From Microbacterium yannicii (GTDB lineage: Bacteria; Actinomycetota; Actinomycetes; Actinomycetales; Microbacteriaceae), in assembly GCF_024055635.1 (NCBI RefSeq), contig NZ_JAMXMB010000009.1, forward strand, positions 26,457 to 90,456: a stretch of DNA of 64,000 bases, read 5' to 3'. Positions 19,927-29,437 of the stretch are shown piece by piece; the first letter of the stretch is position 1; every line of letters starts with the position of its first letter. A program made the translations under genes and the position numbers. Below the pieces are notes generated by a model that was not told the origin of the DNA, searched no databases, and saw only the letters and a list, made by a program, of their open reading frames with translations.

Positions 19927-20696
19927 CCGGGCCGGTGAAGGACTCGGTCGGGCGCGTCGACCTCATCGGCGGCGGTCCCGGTCCGATCGACCTGCTGACC
20001 CTGCGCGCGTGGCGGCTGCTCCAGCGCGCGGAGGTCGTCGTGATGGACCGGCTGGGGCCGACCGACATCCGCGACCACGTCGGGCCGGACGTCGAGGTCA
20101 TCGACGTGGGCAAGCACCCCGGACACCACCCGGTGCCGCAGGAGGAGATCAACGACCTCCTCGTCGCCCGGGCACGCGACGGCAAGCGCGTCGTGCGCCT
20201 GAAGGGCGGCGATCCGTTCGTCTTCGGCCGCGGCGGCGAAGAGATCGCCGCCTGCCTGGCCGCGGGCATCCCCGTCGACGTCGTGCCGGGAATCTCGAGC
20301 GCCATCGCGGTGCCGCAGGCCGCCGGCATCCCGGTCACCCATCGCGGCGTCGCCGGCGCCGTCCACATCGTCAACGGCCCGTCCGAGGTCACTGAGGCGA
20401 CGCTCGCCGCGCTCCGCGACGACAGCGTGACGACCGTGATCCTGATGGGCGTCGGCGCACTGCCTCGCATCGTCTCCGATGCGCTGCACGCCGGCGTGCC
20501 CGCCGACCGCCCGGTGGCGATCGTCGAGCGCGGTCACCACCGCGATCAGCGGACGACGCGCAGTACGCTGGGCACGGTGGTGTTGGATGCCGGACGTGCC
20601 GGTGTGCGAAACCCCGCCGTCATCGTCGTGGGCGACGTCGCCCGTGCCGGGCTGCTGCAGCCCGAACACCAGCTGGCAGGTGACACCGTCCTTTGA
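19923..20696 (+). CDS. sumT: Uroporphyrinogen-III C-methyltransferase
   Basis: SAM-dependent methylase converting uroporphyrinogen III to precorrin-2, the first step to siroheme, the NirB cofactor. 257 residues with family motifs: VDLIGGGPGPIDLLTLRAW, VVVMDRLG, RLKGGDPFVFGRGGEE, VPGISSAIAVPQAAGIPVTHRG and the C-terminal GTRxTLGT-like box. It has only the methylase domain, not the CysG dehydrogenase/ferrochelatase, so those steps must be encoded elsewhere. Start and stop overlap nirD and hemD by 4 nt. Confidence 0.94.
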   Translation: MTGPVKDSVGRVDLIGGGPGPIDLLTLRAWRLLQRAEVVVMDRLGPTDIRDHVGPDVEVIDVGKHPGHHPVPQEEINDLLVARARDGKRVVRLKGGDPFVFGRGGEEIAACLAAGIPVDVVPGISSAIAVPQAAGIPVTHRGVAGAVHIVNGPSEVTEATLAALRDDSVTTVILMGVGALPRIVSDALHAGVPADRPVAIVERGHHRDQRTTRSTLGTVVLDAGRAGVRNPAVIVVGDVARAGLLQPEHQLAGDTVL

Positions 20697-21829
20697 GCTC
20701 CACCACCCGCCCCACCCTGTCGGCCGCACTCGACGGCTGCACGATCGTCATCGCCGTCGACCGTCGCTCGTCCGAGCTGGCCGCCGCTCTGGAACGCCAC
20801 GGCGCGCAGGTCCGCCACGCACCGGCGCTCACGATCGTGCCGCACATCGACGACGACGCGCTGATCGCCGCCACGCTCGAGCTCATCGCACGTCAGCCCG
20901 ACGTCGTGGTCGCGACCACGGGTGTCGGCTTTCGCGGCTGGATGGAGGCGGCCGACGAGGCAGGGCTCCTCGACGATCTGCACGCCGCGCTCGCCCGCGC
21001 GCAGATCGTCGCCCGCGGCCCCAAGGCCCGCGGCGCGATCCAGCAGGCGGGTCTGACCGCGGACTGGGTGGCGGAGTCCGAGACGTCCGTCGAACTCGGC
21101 GAGTTCCTGCTCGCCGAGGGAGTCGCCGGCAGGCGGGTCGCCGTGCAGCACCACGGCTCGGGCGCCGACGGCCTCGACGAGCTGTTCACGCGCGCCGGTG
21201 CCGACGTGGTGAGCCTCACCGTCTACCGGTGGGGCCCGCCGCCGGATCCGGCGGCGGTCTCGCGCTCGGTCGTCGCGGCCGCGGCAGGCGAGGTCGACGC
21301 CGTGCTCTTCACCTCCGCACCCGGCGCCGCCGAGTGGATCACCGCGGCCCGGAACGAAGGCGTGCTCGAGGCGATCGTCGAGCGGGAGACGGAGCGGCGC
21401 GTGCTCATGGCCGCCGTCGGGCCGATCACCGCAGGTCCGCTGCAGGATGCGGGGCTGCACCCGCTGATCGCCGAGCGCGGCCGTCTCGGCTCTCTCGTAA
21501 GAGCCGTCGTGACGCATTTCGGCGGCGGCGGCGCGGCATCCCTTCCCACCTCCGCGGGTCGGCTCGAGCTGCGCAGCGGCGGGATCGTCCTGGACGGACG
21601 GCACATCGCGCTCTCGCGCAGCGCCACCGACATCGTCGCGGCCCTGTTCGACGCGCAGGGCGGCGTGGTCTCACGTCCGCGCCTGCAGGCGGCGCTCCCC
21701 CGGTCGGGAGAGAACACGCATGCGGTCGAGATGGCCGTCGCCCGGCTGCGCGAGGCGCTGGCCGTGCCCGACCTGGTGAAGACGGTCGTCAAGCGCGGCT
21801 ACCGGCTCAACGTCATCGAGCCCGCCTGA
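20693..21829 (+). CDS. hemD: Uroporphyrinogen-III synthase fused to winged-helix DNA-binding domain
   Basis: 378 residues starting with TTG at 20693, overlapping the sumT stop. Residues about 10-265 form a HemD-like two-lobed domain (ALTIVPHIDDDALIAATLE, VVATTGVGFRGWMEAA, VLFTSAPGAAEWI). Residues about 280-378 look like an OmpR/PhoB-type winged helix (ALSRSATDIVAALFDAQGGVVSR, then VEMAVARLREAL and VVKRGYRL). Such HemD-HTH fusions exist in actinobacteria and sit beside nitrite genes (compare M. tuberculosis Rv0260c). It may act as enzyme, as regulator of nitrite/siroheme genes, or both; the sequence does not decide. Confidence 0.85.
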   Translation: MSSTTRPTLSAALDGCTIVIAVDRRSSELAAALERHGAQVRHAPALTIVPHIDDDALIAATLELIARQPDVVVATTGVGFRGWMEAADEAGLLDDLHAALARAQIVARGPKARGAIQQAGLTADWVAESETSVELGEFLLAEGVAGRRVAVQHHGSGADGLDELFTRAGADVVSLTVYRWGPPPDPAAVSRSVVAAAAGEVDAVLFTSAPGAAEWITAARNEGVLEAIVERETERRVLMAAVGPITAGPLQDAGLHPLIAERGRLGSLVRAVVTHFGGGGAASLPTSAGRLELRSGGIVLDGRHIALSRSATDIVAALFDAQGGVVSRPRLQAALPRSGENTHAVEMAVARLREALAVPDLVKTVVKRGYRLNVIEPA

Positions 21830-21847
21830 GCGGCGCCGGCGATCGCG

Positions 21848-22549
21848 TCAGGTCGCCGACTCGGGTGCGGGCTCCCGCAGCAGGTCGGGACGGTGCGCCC
21901 GGGTGCGTTCGAGGCTCTGCTCGCGCCGCCACGCCGCGATGGCGCCGTGGTTGCCGCTGAGCAGCACCGGAGGAACCTCCATGCCCCGCCATTCGGCGGG
22001 CTTGGTGTAGCTGGGGTACTCGAGCAGCCCCAGCTCGTGCGACTCCTCCACGAGGCTCTCGGGGTTGCCGACGACGCCGGGGATGAGGCGCGACACCGCC
22101 TCGATGACGGCCATCGCGGCCACCTCGCCGCCGTTCAGCACGTAGTCCCCCAGGCTGACGAGCCGCACGCGACCGCGCGCGGCGTAGTGATCGACGACGC
22201 GCTGGTCGATGCCCTCGTAGCGTCCGCAGGCGAAGACGAGGTGCTTCTCCTCCGCCAGCTCCCGCGCCATCGGCTGCGTGAACAGCTCGCCGGCGGGTGA
22301 GGGCACCAGCAGCACGGCGTCCTCGCTCAGCAGCTCGTCCAGCGCCTCGCCCCACGGCTCCGGCTTCATCACCATGCCCGCGCCGCCGCCGTAGGGGGTG
22401 TCGTCGACGGTGCGATGGCGGTCGTGCGTCCAGTCGCGAAGGTCGTGGACGTGCATGTCGAGGATTCCGCGGTCACGGGCCTTTCCGATCAGCGAGACGC
22501 CGAGCACGTCGAAGAACGTCGGGAAGATCGTGACGATGTCGACGCGCAT
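21848..22549 (-). CDS. trmD: tRNA (guanine-N1)-methyltransferase
   Basis: SPOUT methyltransferase making m1G37 in tRNAs to prevent frameshifting. 233 residues from ATG 22549 ([16 protein letters not shown], the normal N terminus). Motifs: [46 protein letters not shown] and the trefoil-knot SAM site [17 protein letters not shown]. Normally between rimM and rplS; here it lies alone, convergent with hemD and divergent from narK, so it probably uses its own promoter in the 183-bp narK gap. Confidence 0.97.
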   Translation of the reverse strand: MRVDIVTIFPTFFDVLGVSLIGKARDRGILDMHVHDLRDWTHDRHRTVDDTPYGGGAGMVMKPEPWGEALDELLSEDAVLLVPSPAGELFTQPMARELAEEKHLVFACGRYEGIDQRVVDHYAARGRVRLVSLGDYVLNGGEVAAMAVIEAVSRLIPGVVGNPESLVEESHELGLLEYPSYTKPAEWRGMEVPPVLLSGNHGAIAAWRREQSLERTRAHRPDLLREPAPESAT

Positions 22550-22641
22550 GCCTCCGAGTCTAGGAGGCCGCCGTGTTTCCGATGTGTGACGGCGCATCCA
22601 CCTCGGCGCGGGGGGTGCGGTGACGCAGAAGTGATCGAGAA

Positions 22642-22685
22642 GTAACCGCGCGGGCTGACGGGCGGAAACACCGCGTTCCTAACGT
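22642..22685 (+). promoter_or_regulatory. Putative nitrogen-control promoter of narK
   Basis: GTAAC (22642-22646), GAAACACCGC (22665-22674) and TAACGT (22680-22685) occur at exactly the spacing seen before nirB. The TAACGT is a plausible -10 hexamer about 48 nt upstream of ATG 22733. Shared sequence and spacing at two functionally linked operons support co-regulation; GlnR is the likeliest regulator by analogy. Confidence 0.5.
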
Positions 22686-22732
22686 GGGAGACACACTCAC
22701 CCCACGTGTTTGCTCACCCTCAGGGAGGCGCC

Positions 22733-24166
22733 ATGACCACGACCGATTCGCCGTCGACGACGGATACCGCAGCATCGCCCCGCACCATCTCGCCGGCCGA
22801 CGCGCCGGTCACCCTCGCTCATCGCCCCGGGCGCTGGATCGACGGCTGGAACCCGGAGAACGGAGCATTCTGGGAGTCGCAGGGCCGCAGCATCGCCCGG
22901 CGCAACCTCGGATGGTCGATCTTCGCCGAGTTCCTCGGCTTCATCATCTGGCAGCTGTGGAGCATCGTCGTCGTGATGCTCCCCGCCGCGGGCTTCACGC
23001 TGTCGAGCTCCGAGCTGTTCTGGCTGATCTCGGTGCCGAGCCTCGTCGGCGCGACCCTCCGATTCCCCTACACCTTCATGGTGGCGATCTTCGGCGGGCG
23101 CAACTGGACCATCGTGTCGGCGGGTCTGCTGCTCATCCCGGCCACCCTGCTCGGCTTCGTCGTCGCGAACCCCGAGACGCCCTTCGGAGTGCTGCTCCTC
23201 GTCGCCGCGCTCGGCGGTGTCGGCGGCGGCAACTTCGCGAGCTCGATGGCCAACATCACGTACTTCTTCCCGCAGAAGGAGAAGGGGTGGGCGCTCGGCC
23301 TCAACGCCGCGGGCGGCAACCTCGGCACGGCCGTTGCGCAGTTCGCCGTGCCGATCGTCGTCACCATCGGCGCCGCAGCCACCATCAACATCTCGCTCGC
23401 AGGCTGGATGTGGATCCCGCTCATCCTCGTCGCGATGTGGGGCGCGTGGCGCTACATGGACAACCTGTCGTCTGCGAAGGCCGATTTCGCCGGTGCTGCC
23501 GGCGCGCTGCGTGAGCCGCACCTGTGGCTCATGGCCCTGCTCTACATCGGCACGTTCGGCTCGTTCATCGGCTTCGCCAGCGTCTTCCCGAAGCTCATCG
23601 CCGACCAGTTCCCCGAGTACTCGTCGTTCCAGATCGGGTCGGCGTCGCTGACGCTGGCCTTCCTCGGCGCCCTCGTCGGGTCGCTCGCCCGTCCGTTCGG
23701 CGGAAGGCTCGCCGACCGGATCGGCGGGGCCCGCGTCACCGTCGGCGCGTTCGCGGTCATGGCGCTCGGAGCGCTGTCCCTCATCTGGACCATGCCGGTG
23801 CAGAACTTCTGGGTGTTCCTGGGCTGCTTCCTGGTCCTCTTCGCTGCGACCGGCGTGGGCAACGGGTCGACCTACCGGATGATCCCGAGCATCTTCGCGG
23901 CTCGCGGCCTGGCCCGGCATGCACTCCCCGGTACGCCCGAGGGCGTGACACTGCAGCGCAGGGCCGCCGCGGCCCTGGGCCTCATCTCGGCCATCGGCGC
24001 GTACGGCGGCTTCCTCATCCCGCAGGTGCTCAACGCCTCGCAGCTGGCCACCGGCGGGTACACCGCCGCGTTCTACGGCTTCGTCGGCGCGTACGTCGCG
24101 CTCATGGTCATCACCGTCCTGGTCTACGTCATCCCGCGCACCTCGCTCGCCGGCCAGCGCATCTGA
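22733..24166 (+). CDS. narK: Nitrate/nitrite MFS transporter NarK
   Basis: Twelve-helix major facilitator protein importing nitrate (or exchanging nitrite). ATG 22733 has GGGAGG 5 nt upstream; 477 residues. Two nitrate-signature regions are visible: GGGNFASSMANITYFFP with GWALGLNAAGGNLG, and GVGNGSTYRMIPSIF. RFPYTFMVAIFGGRNW carries the TM2 arginine that contacts substrate in NarK proteins. Ser/Thr-rich cytoplasmic N terminus of about 40 residues. Ends before a strong hairpin; convergent with the nitrate reductase gene. Confidence 0.95.
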   Translation: MTTTDSPSTTDTAASPRTISPADAPVTLAHRPGRWIDGWNPENGAFWESQGRSIARRNLGWSIFAEFLGFIIWQLWSIVVVMLPAAGFTLSSSELFWLISVPSLVGATLRFPYTFMVAIFGGRNWTIVSAGLLLIPATLLGFVVANPETPFGVLLLVAALGGVGGGNFASSMANITYFFPQKEKGWALGLNAAGGNLGTAVAQFAVPIVVTIGAAATINISLAGWMWIPLILVAMWGAWRYMDNLSSAKADFAGAAGALREPHLWLMALLYIGTFGSFIGFASVFPKLIADQFPEYSSFQIGSASLTLAFLGALVGSLARPFGGRLADRIGGARVTVGAFAVMALGALSLIWTMPVQNFWVFLGCFLVLFAATGVGNGSTYRMIPSIFAARGLARHALPGTPEGVTLQRRAAAALGLISAIGAYGGFLIPQVLNASQLATGGYTAAFYGFVGAYVALMVITVLVYVIPRTSLAGQRI

Positions 24167-24181
24167 CGCAGAGTCCTGACC

Positions 24182-24214
24182 GAACGGGATGCCTCACCCT
24201 GAGGCATCCCGTTC
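24182..24214 (+). terminator. Rho-independent terminator of narK
   Basis: Perfect 15-bp stem (arms GAACGGGATGCCTCA at 24182-24196 and its complement at 24200-24214) with a 3-nt CCC loop, followed by TTTCCTG. It begins 16 bp past the narK stop and probably works for both converging transcripts. Confidence 0.88.
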
Positions 24215-24263
24215 TTTCCTGCGTCCTCCCCGGAATCGCGAACCGGTGGAGCTCAGAGCGTCC

Positions 24264-24327
24264 GGAACCGCGAAAGGGCAGATCTCCGCCTGTCGCCGCG
24301 AGCGGAGATCTCCCCTTTCGCGATTCC
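24264..24327. repeat. Long imperfect palindrome between narK and the nitrate reductase gene
   Basis: Two 26-bp arms (24264-24289 and 24302-24327) pair with only two mismatches around a 12-nt loop; the core is CGCGAAAGGG-n-AGATCTCCGC. A third 11-bp match to the outer arm, GGAATCGCGAA, lies at 24232-24242. It follows the narK terminator, so it may be a second bidirectional terminator or a REP-like extragenic palindrome. Confidence 0.75.
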
Positions 24328-24352
24328 CCGCGAGCGGTGAACGGGCGGCGCG

Positions 24353-27300
24353 TCAGTACACGTCGCGGACGTAGCGCTCCTCGGCGGCGAGGGTGCGCGT
24401 GTACTCCGACGCGGCCTCCTCCGAGAGCTTGCCGTGCTGCTGCGCGATGGCGACGAGCGTCGCGTCGACGTCCTTCGCCATGCGCGTCGCGTCGCCGCAC
24501 ACGTAGACGTGCGCGCCCTCCTCGAGCCAGCGCCACAGCCGCGCACCGTGCTCGATCATGCGGTCCTGCACGTAGATCTTCTGCCGCTGGTCCCGCGAGA
24601 AGGCGAGGTCGAGGCGCGTGAGGAAGCCGTCCTCGCGCATCCCCTCGAGCTCCTCGCGGTAGTAGAAGTCCGTGGCGGCATGCTGCTCTCCGAAGAACAG
24701 CCAGTTGCGGCCGGTGTGGCCGTCTGCCCGGCGATCGTGCAGGAACCCGCGGAACGGCGCGATGCCGGTCCCCGGGCCGATCATGATCATGGGCGTGTCG
24801 CCCGCGGCGGGCGGCCGGAAGGCCGGCGATCGCTGCAGGTACACGGGCGCCGACGCCGCATCCCCGTCAGCGAGGAACGTCGAGCACACCCCGCCGCGCG
24901 CGCGGCCGGACTCCGTCTCGAAGCGCACCACCGAGACCGTCAGCTCCACGGTGTCGGCGTCGCTCTTGGGGCTGGAGGAGATCGAGTACTGCCGCGGCTG
25001 CAGGCGCTTCAGCACGCCGACCCAGTCGGCGGCGCCGGCGGCGACCGGGAAATCGCGGACCAGGTCCACCGCCTGCTGGCTCCACAGGAACTGTTCGAGG
25101 CGCCCCTTGTTCTCGCGCCGAAGCAGGGCCGACAGCGTGCCGTCGCCACTGCGCTCAGCGATGAAGCGGACGAGGTCGAGCGGTGTCTTGGTGATGTCGA
25201 GCCGGGTGCGGAGGGCGTCGACGAACGTGCGCTCCTGGCCGTCGAGCTCGACGATCGTGTGCGGCGCGATCCCCGTGGCCTCGAGCCACTCCGCGACGAC
25301 ACCCGGCGAGTTGGCGCAGACCACTCCCAGCGAATCGCCCGCCTCGTATCGCGCGCCCGTGTCGGAGAGGTCGAACGCGATGCGCCGCACCTCCTTCTGC
25401 GAACCGGGGCCGCTGAGCAGGTCGTTGCGGACCAGCGTCGCGCCCACCGGGTTCGAGCGGCTGAAGAACCGGCGGGCGGGCGGCGCCTGGAGGCCGACTG
25501 CTGCTCCCCCAGCACCCACCGACGCGGCGCCGGCGCCCTCCGCCACCAGCGTCTCGAGGATCTGGGTGAGCCACGCCGCCCGGGGCTCCTCGGCATCGGG
25601 CTCGAGGTCGACACGCTGCAGGAGCGCCGTCGCGCCGAGCTCGCCGAGCCGCGCGTCGAGCCTGCGCCCGTGGCCGCAGAAGTCGTCGTAGTTGGAATCA
25701 CCGAGCGCGAGCACCGCGTAGCGGAGGCCCGACAGGGCGGGTGCGCCGTCGGCGTTGAGCTCGTGCCACAGTGCCGCCGCATTGTCGGGCGGGCCGCCGT
25801 CGCCGAAGGTGGACGTCACGACGAGCAGCCGGCGCACGGCGGTGAGATCCGTGGCACGGAGCTCTGCCATGCTGCGGGCGCGGGCCGGGATCCCGCGCGC
25901 TCCGAGTGCCGCGGTCGCCGCCTCGGCGAACTCCTCGGCGTTGCCCGTCTGCGAGCCCCACAGCACCACGACTTCGTCCTGGGCGGCGGCCGTCGGCATC
26001 CCGCCTCCGACCGTGGTTCGCGAGTAGGCGCCGGCGAGCACGCCGTCGAACCATGCCCGCGCCGGCCCACCGAGCGGCGCCTCGACCGGCAGCACCGGCA
26101 CCTCGCCGGGGGCGAGCACCGCCGAGCGCACCGCCGAGAGGAAGCCGGCGAGGTAGGCGCCTTCGAGATCGTTGAGCGACGGCGGCGCGAGATCGACCCC
26201 GGCAGCCGCCAGCGCCTCGTCGGCCGAGCCGGTCGCCGCACCGCCCGGCGGAGGCCCGACTCGCCGCAGCGTCACCGCGGCGAACTTGAACTCGGGCTGC
26301 GCCGACAGCGGATCGACCGCGTCGTTGGTCACCGCGTTGACCGTCACGTACTCGCCATGCTCGTCGTTCCAGTGGAACGGCGCGAACAGGCCTCCGGGCT
26401 GGACGCGGTCGGTCAGCACCGCGGGCACGACGAAGCGGCCGCGGCGCGAGGCGACCTCGACGAGGTCGCCCTCGGCGATCCCGTGCCGCTCGGCATCCGC
26501 GGGATGCACCTCCACGAACGGGCCGGGATGCAGCTTCGCCAGCTTCGCGACGCGGCCCGTCTTCGTGAGCGTGTGCCAGTGGTGGGGCAGCCGGCCCGTG
26601 TTGAGCACCCATGGGTAGTCGTCGTCGGGCAGCTCCGCGGGTGGTAGGTGCGGGCGGGCGAGGAACTGCGCACGGCGCGACGGCGTCGCGAAGGCGAGGC
26701 GCGGCACCGAGCCGTCGTCGTCGACGTGCAGCGACTGGCTGATCCCGTCGTTGAGATACCGGATCGGATGCCGCGTCGCGGCGTCGTCCGGCGGCGCGGG
26801 CCATTGCACGGGGGTCTCGCGCAGCCGCTCGTACGTGACGCCGCGCAGGTCCCACCCGGTCTGCGGATTCCAGAAACGGCGGATCTCGTCGAACACCTCG
26901 TCGCTCGAGGAGAAGTCGAACCCGGCGAACTCCATCGCGCGCGCCACCTGGCAGATGATGAGCCAGTCCGGCTGCGCCTCGCCCGGAGCGGGCAGCACGT
27001 CGCGGACCAGCGTGAGCGTGCGATCGCTGTTGACCGTGACGCCGTCCGCTTCCACCCACAGCGTGGCGGGCAGCAGGATGTCGGCGTACGCGGTGGTCGC
27101 CGTCTCGGTGTAGACGTCCTGGGCGATGACGAGCTCGGCGTTCTCGAGCGCCTCGATCACCGTCTTGCGGTTCGCGACCGACGCGACGGGGTTGCTGCAG
27201 ATGATCCACACCGCCTTGATCTCGCCGTCGGCGGCGCGGCGGAACATGTCGATGGTGCCGGCGCCGGATTCGGCGCGGATCGACCCCGGCTCGAGGCCCC

Positions 27301-28411
27301 AGATGTCTTCCACGAAGGCGCGGTCCGCGGCACTGAACACCGCGCGCTGGCCCGGCAGCCCCGGACCCATGTAGCCCATCTCGCGCCCGCCCATCGCGTT
27401 GGGCTGACCGGTCAGCGAGAACGGCCCGCTTCCCGGCCGGCAGATGGCGCCGGTGGCGAGATGGAGGTTGCAGATCGCGTTGGTCGACCACGTGCCGTGC
27501 GTGGACTGGTTGAGGCCCATCGTCCACAGCGTCATCCACTCGTCGGCCTCGCCGATCCAGCGGGCGGCGGTGCGGATGTCGTCCTCCGCGAGTCCGGTGA
27601 GCTCCGCCACCCGCGCGGGCGGGTACTCGGCGAGGACCTCCGCCATGTGCTCCCATCCCTCGGTGTGGGCTGCGATGAACTCCTCATCGATGTCGCCCGC
27701 CTCCACGAGCAGATGCAGCAGGCCGTTGAGGAGCGCCAGGTCTGTTCCCGGGGCGATCTGCAGGAAGAGATCGGCACGGTCGGCGGTCGTGGTCCGGCGG
27801 GGGTCGACGACGATGAGCTTCGCGCCCTGCTTGAGGCGGTCAGCCATCCGCAGGAACAGGATCGGGTGGCAGTCGGCCGTGTTCGAGCCGATGACGAAGA
27901 AGAGGTCGGCGTGGTCGAAGTCCTCGTACGAACCGGGCGGGCCGTCGGCACCGAGCGACTGCTTGTAGCCGGTCCCGGCCGACGCCATGCAGAGGCGGGA
28001 GTTCGACTCGATGTGGATGCCCCGGAGGGCGCCCTTCACGAGCTTGTTCGAGAGGTACTGGGCCTCCATGCTCATCTGCCCCGACACGTACATCGCGATG
28101 GCATCGGGCCCGTGCTCGTCGAGGATGGCGCGCAGGCGGGTCGCGGCATCCGTCACCGCGTCTGCGAGCGCCACCGGCTCGGCCGGCTCGCCACGCGCGG
28201 GACGCACGTGCGCGGACGTCATGCGGCCGGGCGCGTGCATGAGCTCCGCGTGGGTGGCGCCCTTGGTGCACAGCCGTCCGGCGTTCGTGGGGTGGGAGCG
28301 GTCGCCCGCCACCTTGATGGCGAGCGGATGCCCCGCCCCGGCGTCGGAGGTCGTCACCGAGATACCGCAGCCGACGCCGCAGTAGGAGCACACGGTGCGT
28401 ACTTCGCCCAT
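24353..28411 (-). CDS. Fused assimilatory nitrate reductase / NADPH flavoprotein reductase
   Basis: A 1352-residue single-chain enzyme predicted to reduce nitrate to nitrite with NADPH. N-terminal [4Fe-4S] Cys8, Cys11, Cys15 and Cys48 ([13 protein letters not shown]), Mo-bis-MGD domains with Cys141 in SRLCMASAG as the likely Mo ligand, and a MopB C-terminal domain to about residue 720. Then flavodoxin-like FMN domain from about 810 ([14 protein letters not shown]) and a CysJ-type FAD/NADPH reductase ([15 protein letters not shown] near 1145, [12 protein letters not shown] near 1210, [17 protein letters not shown]). Fusions of this type are known in actinobacteria (NasN of mycobacteria). Opposes narK; the start lies only a few bases from a -10-like element. 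Confidence 0.94.
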   Translation of the reverse strand: MGEVRTVCSYCGVGCGISVTTSDAGAGHPLAIKVAGDRSHPTNAGRLCTKGATHAELMHAPGRMTSAHVRPARGEPAEPVALADAVTDAATRLRAILDEHGPDAIAMYVSGQMSMEAQYLSNKLVKGALRGIHIESNSRLCMASAGTGYKQSLGADGPPGSYEDFDHADLFFVIGSNTADCHPILFLRMADRLKQGAKLIVVDPRRTTTADRADLFLQIAPGTDLALLNGLLHLLVEAGDIDEEFIAAHTEGWEHMAEVLAEYPPARVAELTGLAEDDIRTAARWIGEADEWMTLWTMGLNQSTHGTWSTNAICNLHLATGAICRPGSGPFSLTGQPNAMGGREMGYMGPGLPGQRAVFSAADRAFVEDIWGLEPGSIRAESGAGTIDMFRRAADGEIKAVWIICSNPVASVANRKTVIEALENAELVIAQDVYTETATTAYADILLPATLWVEADGVTVNSDRTLTLVRDVLPAPGEAQPDWLIICQVARAMEFAGFDFSSSDEVFDEIRRFWNPQTGWDLRGVTYERLRETPVQWPAPPDDAATRHPIRYLNDGISQSLHVDDDGSVPRLAFATPSRRAQFLARPHLPPAELPDDDYPWVLNTGRLPHHWHTLTKTGRVAKLAKLHPGPFVEVHPADAERHGIAEGDLVEVASRRGRFVVPAVLTDRVQPGGLFAPFHWNDEHGEYVTVNAVTNDAVDPLSAQPEFKFAAVTLRRVGPPPGGAATGSADEALAAAGVDLAPPSLNDLEGAYLAGFLSAVRSAVLAPGEVPVLPVEAPLGGPARAWFDGVLAGAYSRTTVGGGMPTAAAQDEVVVLWGSQTGNAEEFAEAATAALGARGIPARARSMAELRATDLTAVRRLLVVTSTFGDGGPPDNAAALWHELNADGAPALSGLRYAVLALGDSNYDDFCGHGRRLDARLGELGATALLQRVDLEPDAEEPRAAWLTQILETLVAEGAGAASVGAGGAAVGLQAPPARRFFSRSNPVGATLVRNDLLSGPGSQKEVRRIAFDLSDTGARYEAGDSLGVVCANSPGVVAEWLEATGIAPHTIVELDGQERTFVDALRTRLDITKTPLDLVRFIAERSGDGTLSALLRRENKGRLEQFLWSQQAVDLVRDFPVAAGAADWVGVLKRLQPRQYSISSSPKSDADTVELTVSVVRFETESGRARGGVCSTFLADGDAASAPVYLQRSPAFRPPAAGDTPMIMIGPGTGIAPFRGFLHDRRADGHTGRNWLFFGEQHAATDFYYREELEGMREDGFLTRLDLAFSRDQRQKIYVQDRMIEHGARLWRWLEEGAHVYVCGDATRMAKDVDATLVAIAQQHGKLSEEAASEYTRTLAAEERYVRDVY

Positions 28412-28417
28412 GCCTCG

Positions 28418-28460
28418 ATGATCCGGGACGGACGTTCCGGGACGTGTCCCGCCGTGTTAC
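28418..28460 (-). promoter_or_regulatory. Possible nitrogen-control promoter of the nitrate reductase gene
   Basis: On the minus strand GTAAC (28456-28460) is followed at N17 by GGAAC (28434-28438) and then GATCAT (28418-28423), a degenerate version of the narK/nirB layout. The -10-like element is only 6 nt before the ATG, which would give a leaderless mRNA. Weaker than the other two. Confidence 0.3.
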
Positions 28461-28511
28461 CCGCAGATCACATCTGCTGCACGAGGGCCGGAGGCGCTGC
28501 GTGAGACCGAG

Positions 28512-29201
28512 TCAGTCCGTGGTTTCGGCGGGGCCGGAAGTCGGCGCGTCAGCGCTCTCGTCCGCGCTCACGTCGGTGTCGTCCGCGCTCACGTCGGTGT
28601 CGTCGGACAGGTCCTCGAAGAGGCCTGCCGGCGGGGTCACGATGACGCGTCCGCCGGCCACGTCGACCTCCGGCACGATCGCCTTGACGAAGGGCACCAG
28701 CACTTCTTCGTCGCGCACCTTGACGATGAGCAGGTCCTGCGCCGGCATGTGATCGACACGGGCGACCTTCCCCACGATCTGCCCGTCGCGCACGACGTCG
28801 AGACCGACGAGCTGGTGGTCGAACCAGGCGTCATCCTCGGTGGGCGTGGCCTCGAGATCCTGATCGACCCAGAGGATCGCACGGAGGAGCTCCTCGGCCG
28901 CTTCGCGATCGTCGACACCGTCGAAGAAGGCGACAGGGTGGCTGTTCATCCAGCGGAACTCGCGCACCGTGAGCGGCTTGCCGTGCCACGGCGACGACTC
29001 CGGGACCTGCAGGGTGAATGTGGCCCCCGGAACGAAGCGGCCCTCGGGGTCGTCCGTGTACAGCTCGAGCTTGATGGCGCCCTTGAGTCCGTGCGCCTTG
29101 ACGAGGCGACCGACCCGCAGCTGCGTCTTGCCTGTCGGGGGAACGGCGTTCACGGGCTTGCGGGCGTCAGCGCCCGATCCCGCGGTGTTCTCGTCCGACA
29201 C
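28512..29201 (-). CDS. rimM: Ribosome maturation factor RimM
   Basis: Assembly factor for the 30S head that binds S19. 229 residues from GTG 29199-29201. Residues about 26-110 form the RimM N-terminal barrel (TQLRVGRLVKAHGLKGAIKLELYTDDPEGRF) and about 120-190 the PRC-barrel domain (WFDHQLVGLDVV, LIVKVRDEEVLVPFVKAIVPEVDV). The first 25 residues and an acidic tail of about 35 residues (DDTDVSADDTDVSAD) are extra; the tail is encoded by a 21-bp tandem duplication. Lies 1 bp after khpA in the rpsP-khpA-rimM operon. Confidence 0.96.
   Translation of the reverse strand: MSDENTAGSGADARKPVNAVPPTGKTQLRVGRLVKAHGLKGAIKLELYTDDPEGRFVPGATFTLQVPESSPWHGKPLTVREFRWMNSHPVAFFDGVDDREAAEELLRAILWVDQDLEATPTEDDAWFDHQLVGLDVVRDGQIVGKVARVDHMPAQDLLIVKVRDEEVLVPFVKAIVPEVDVAGGRVIVTPPAGLFEDLSDDTDVSADDTDVSADESADAPTSGPAETTD
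28561..28602 (-). repeat. 21-bp tandem duplication inside rimM
   Basis: Two exact copies of a 21-bp unit (28561-28581 and 28582-28602) encode the repeated DDTDVSA heptad in the acidic RimM tail. The period is a multiple of three, so the frame is kept. Probably a slippage-prone site. Confidence 0.9.
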
Positions 29202-29202
29202 C

Positions 29203-29433
29203 TCAGTCGTCCGCGACGTCGACGCGCACCCGGCGTCCGTCGGCGAGAGCGGCGATGAGGGTGCGCAGGGCTTTGGCCGTGCGGCCGCCGCGCCCGATCA
29301 CGCGACCCCGGTCCTCGGGGTGGACGTGCACTTCGAGCACGTCACCCCGGGGCGACGTGGACGAGTCGATGCGGACGTCGTCCGGGTGATCGACGATCCC
29401 CTTGACGACGTGTTCGAGCGCGGCGGCGAGCAA
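29203..29433 (-). CDS. khpA: KH-domain RNA-binding protein KhpA
   Basis: Small RNA-binding protein (76 residues) of the KhpA/YlqC family. The KH core is visible with the GxxG-type loop in RVIGRGGRTAKALRTLIAAL. The N terminus LAAALEHVVKGIVDHPDDV is typical; the start is TTG at 29431-29433, 4 bp after the rpsP stop. In other bacteria KhpA acts with KhpB in cell-length and mRNA control. Same operon as rpsP and rimM. Confidence 0.94.
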   Translation of the reverse strand: MLAAALEHVVKGIVDHPDDVRIDSSTSPRGDVLEVHVHPEDRGRVIGRGGRTAKALRTLIAALADGRRVRVDVADD

Positions 29434-29437
29434 CGGA

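Noticed and set aside
24434..28504. Two long plus-strand frames opposite the nitrate reductase
   Set aside because: Mirror of the codon bias of the 1352-residue enzyme; no recognisable motifs.
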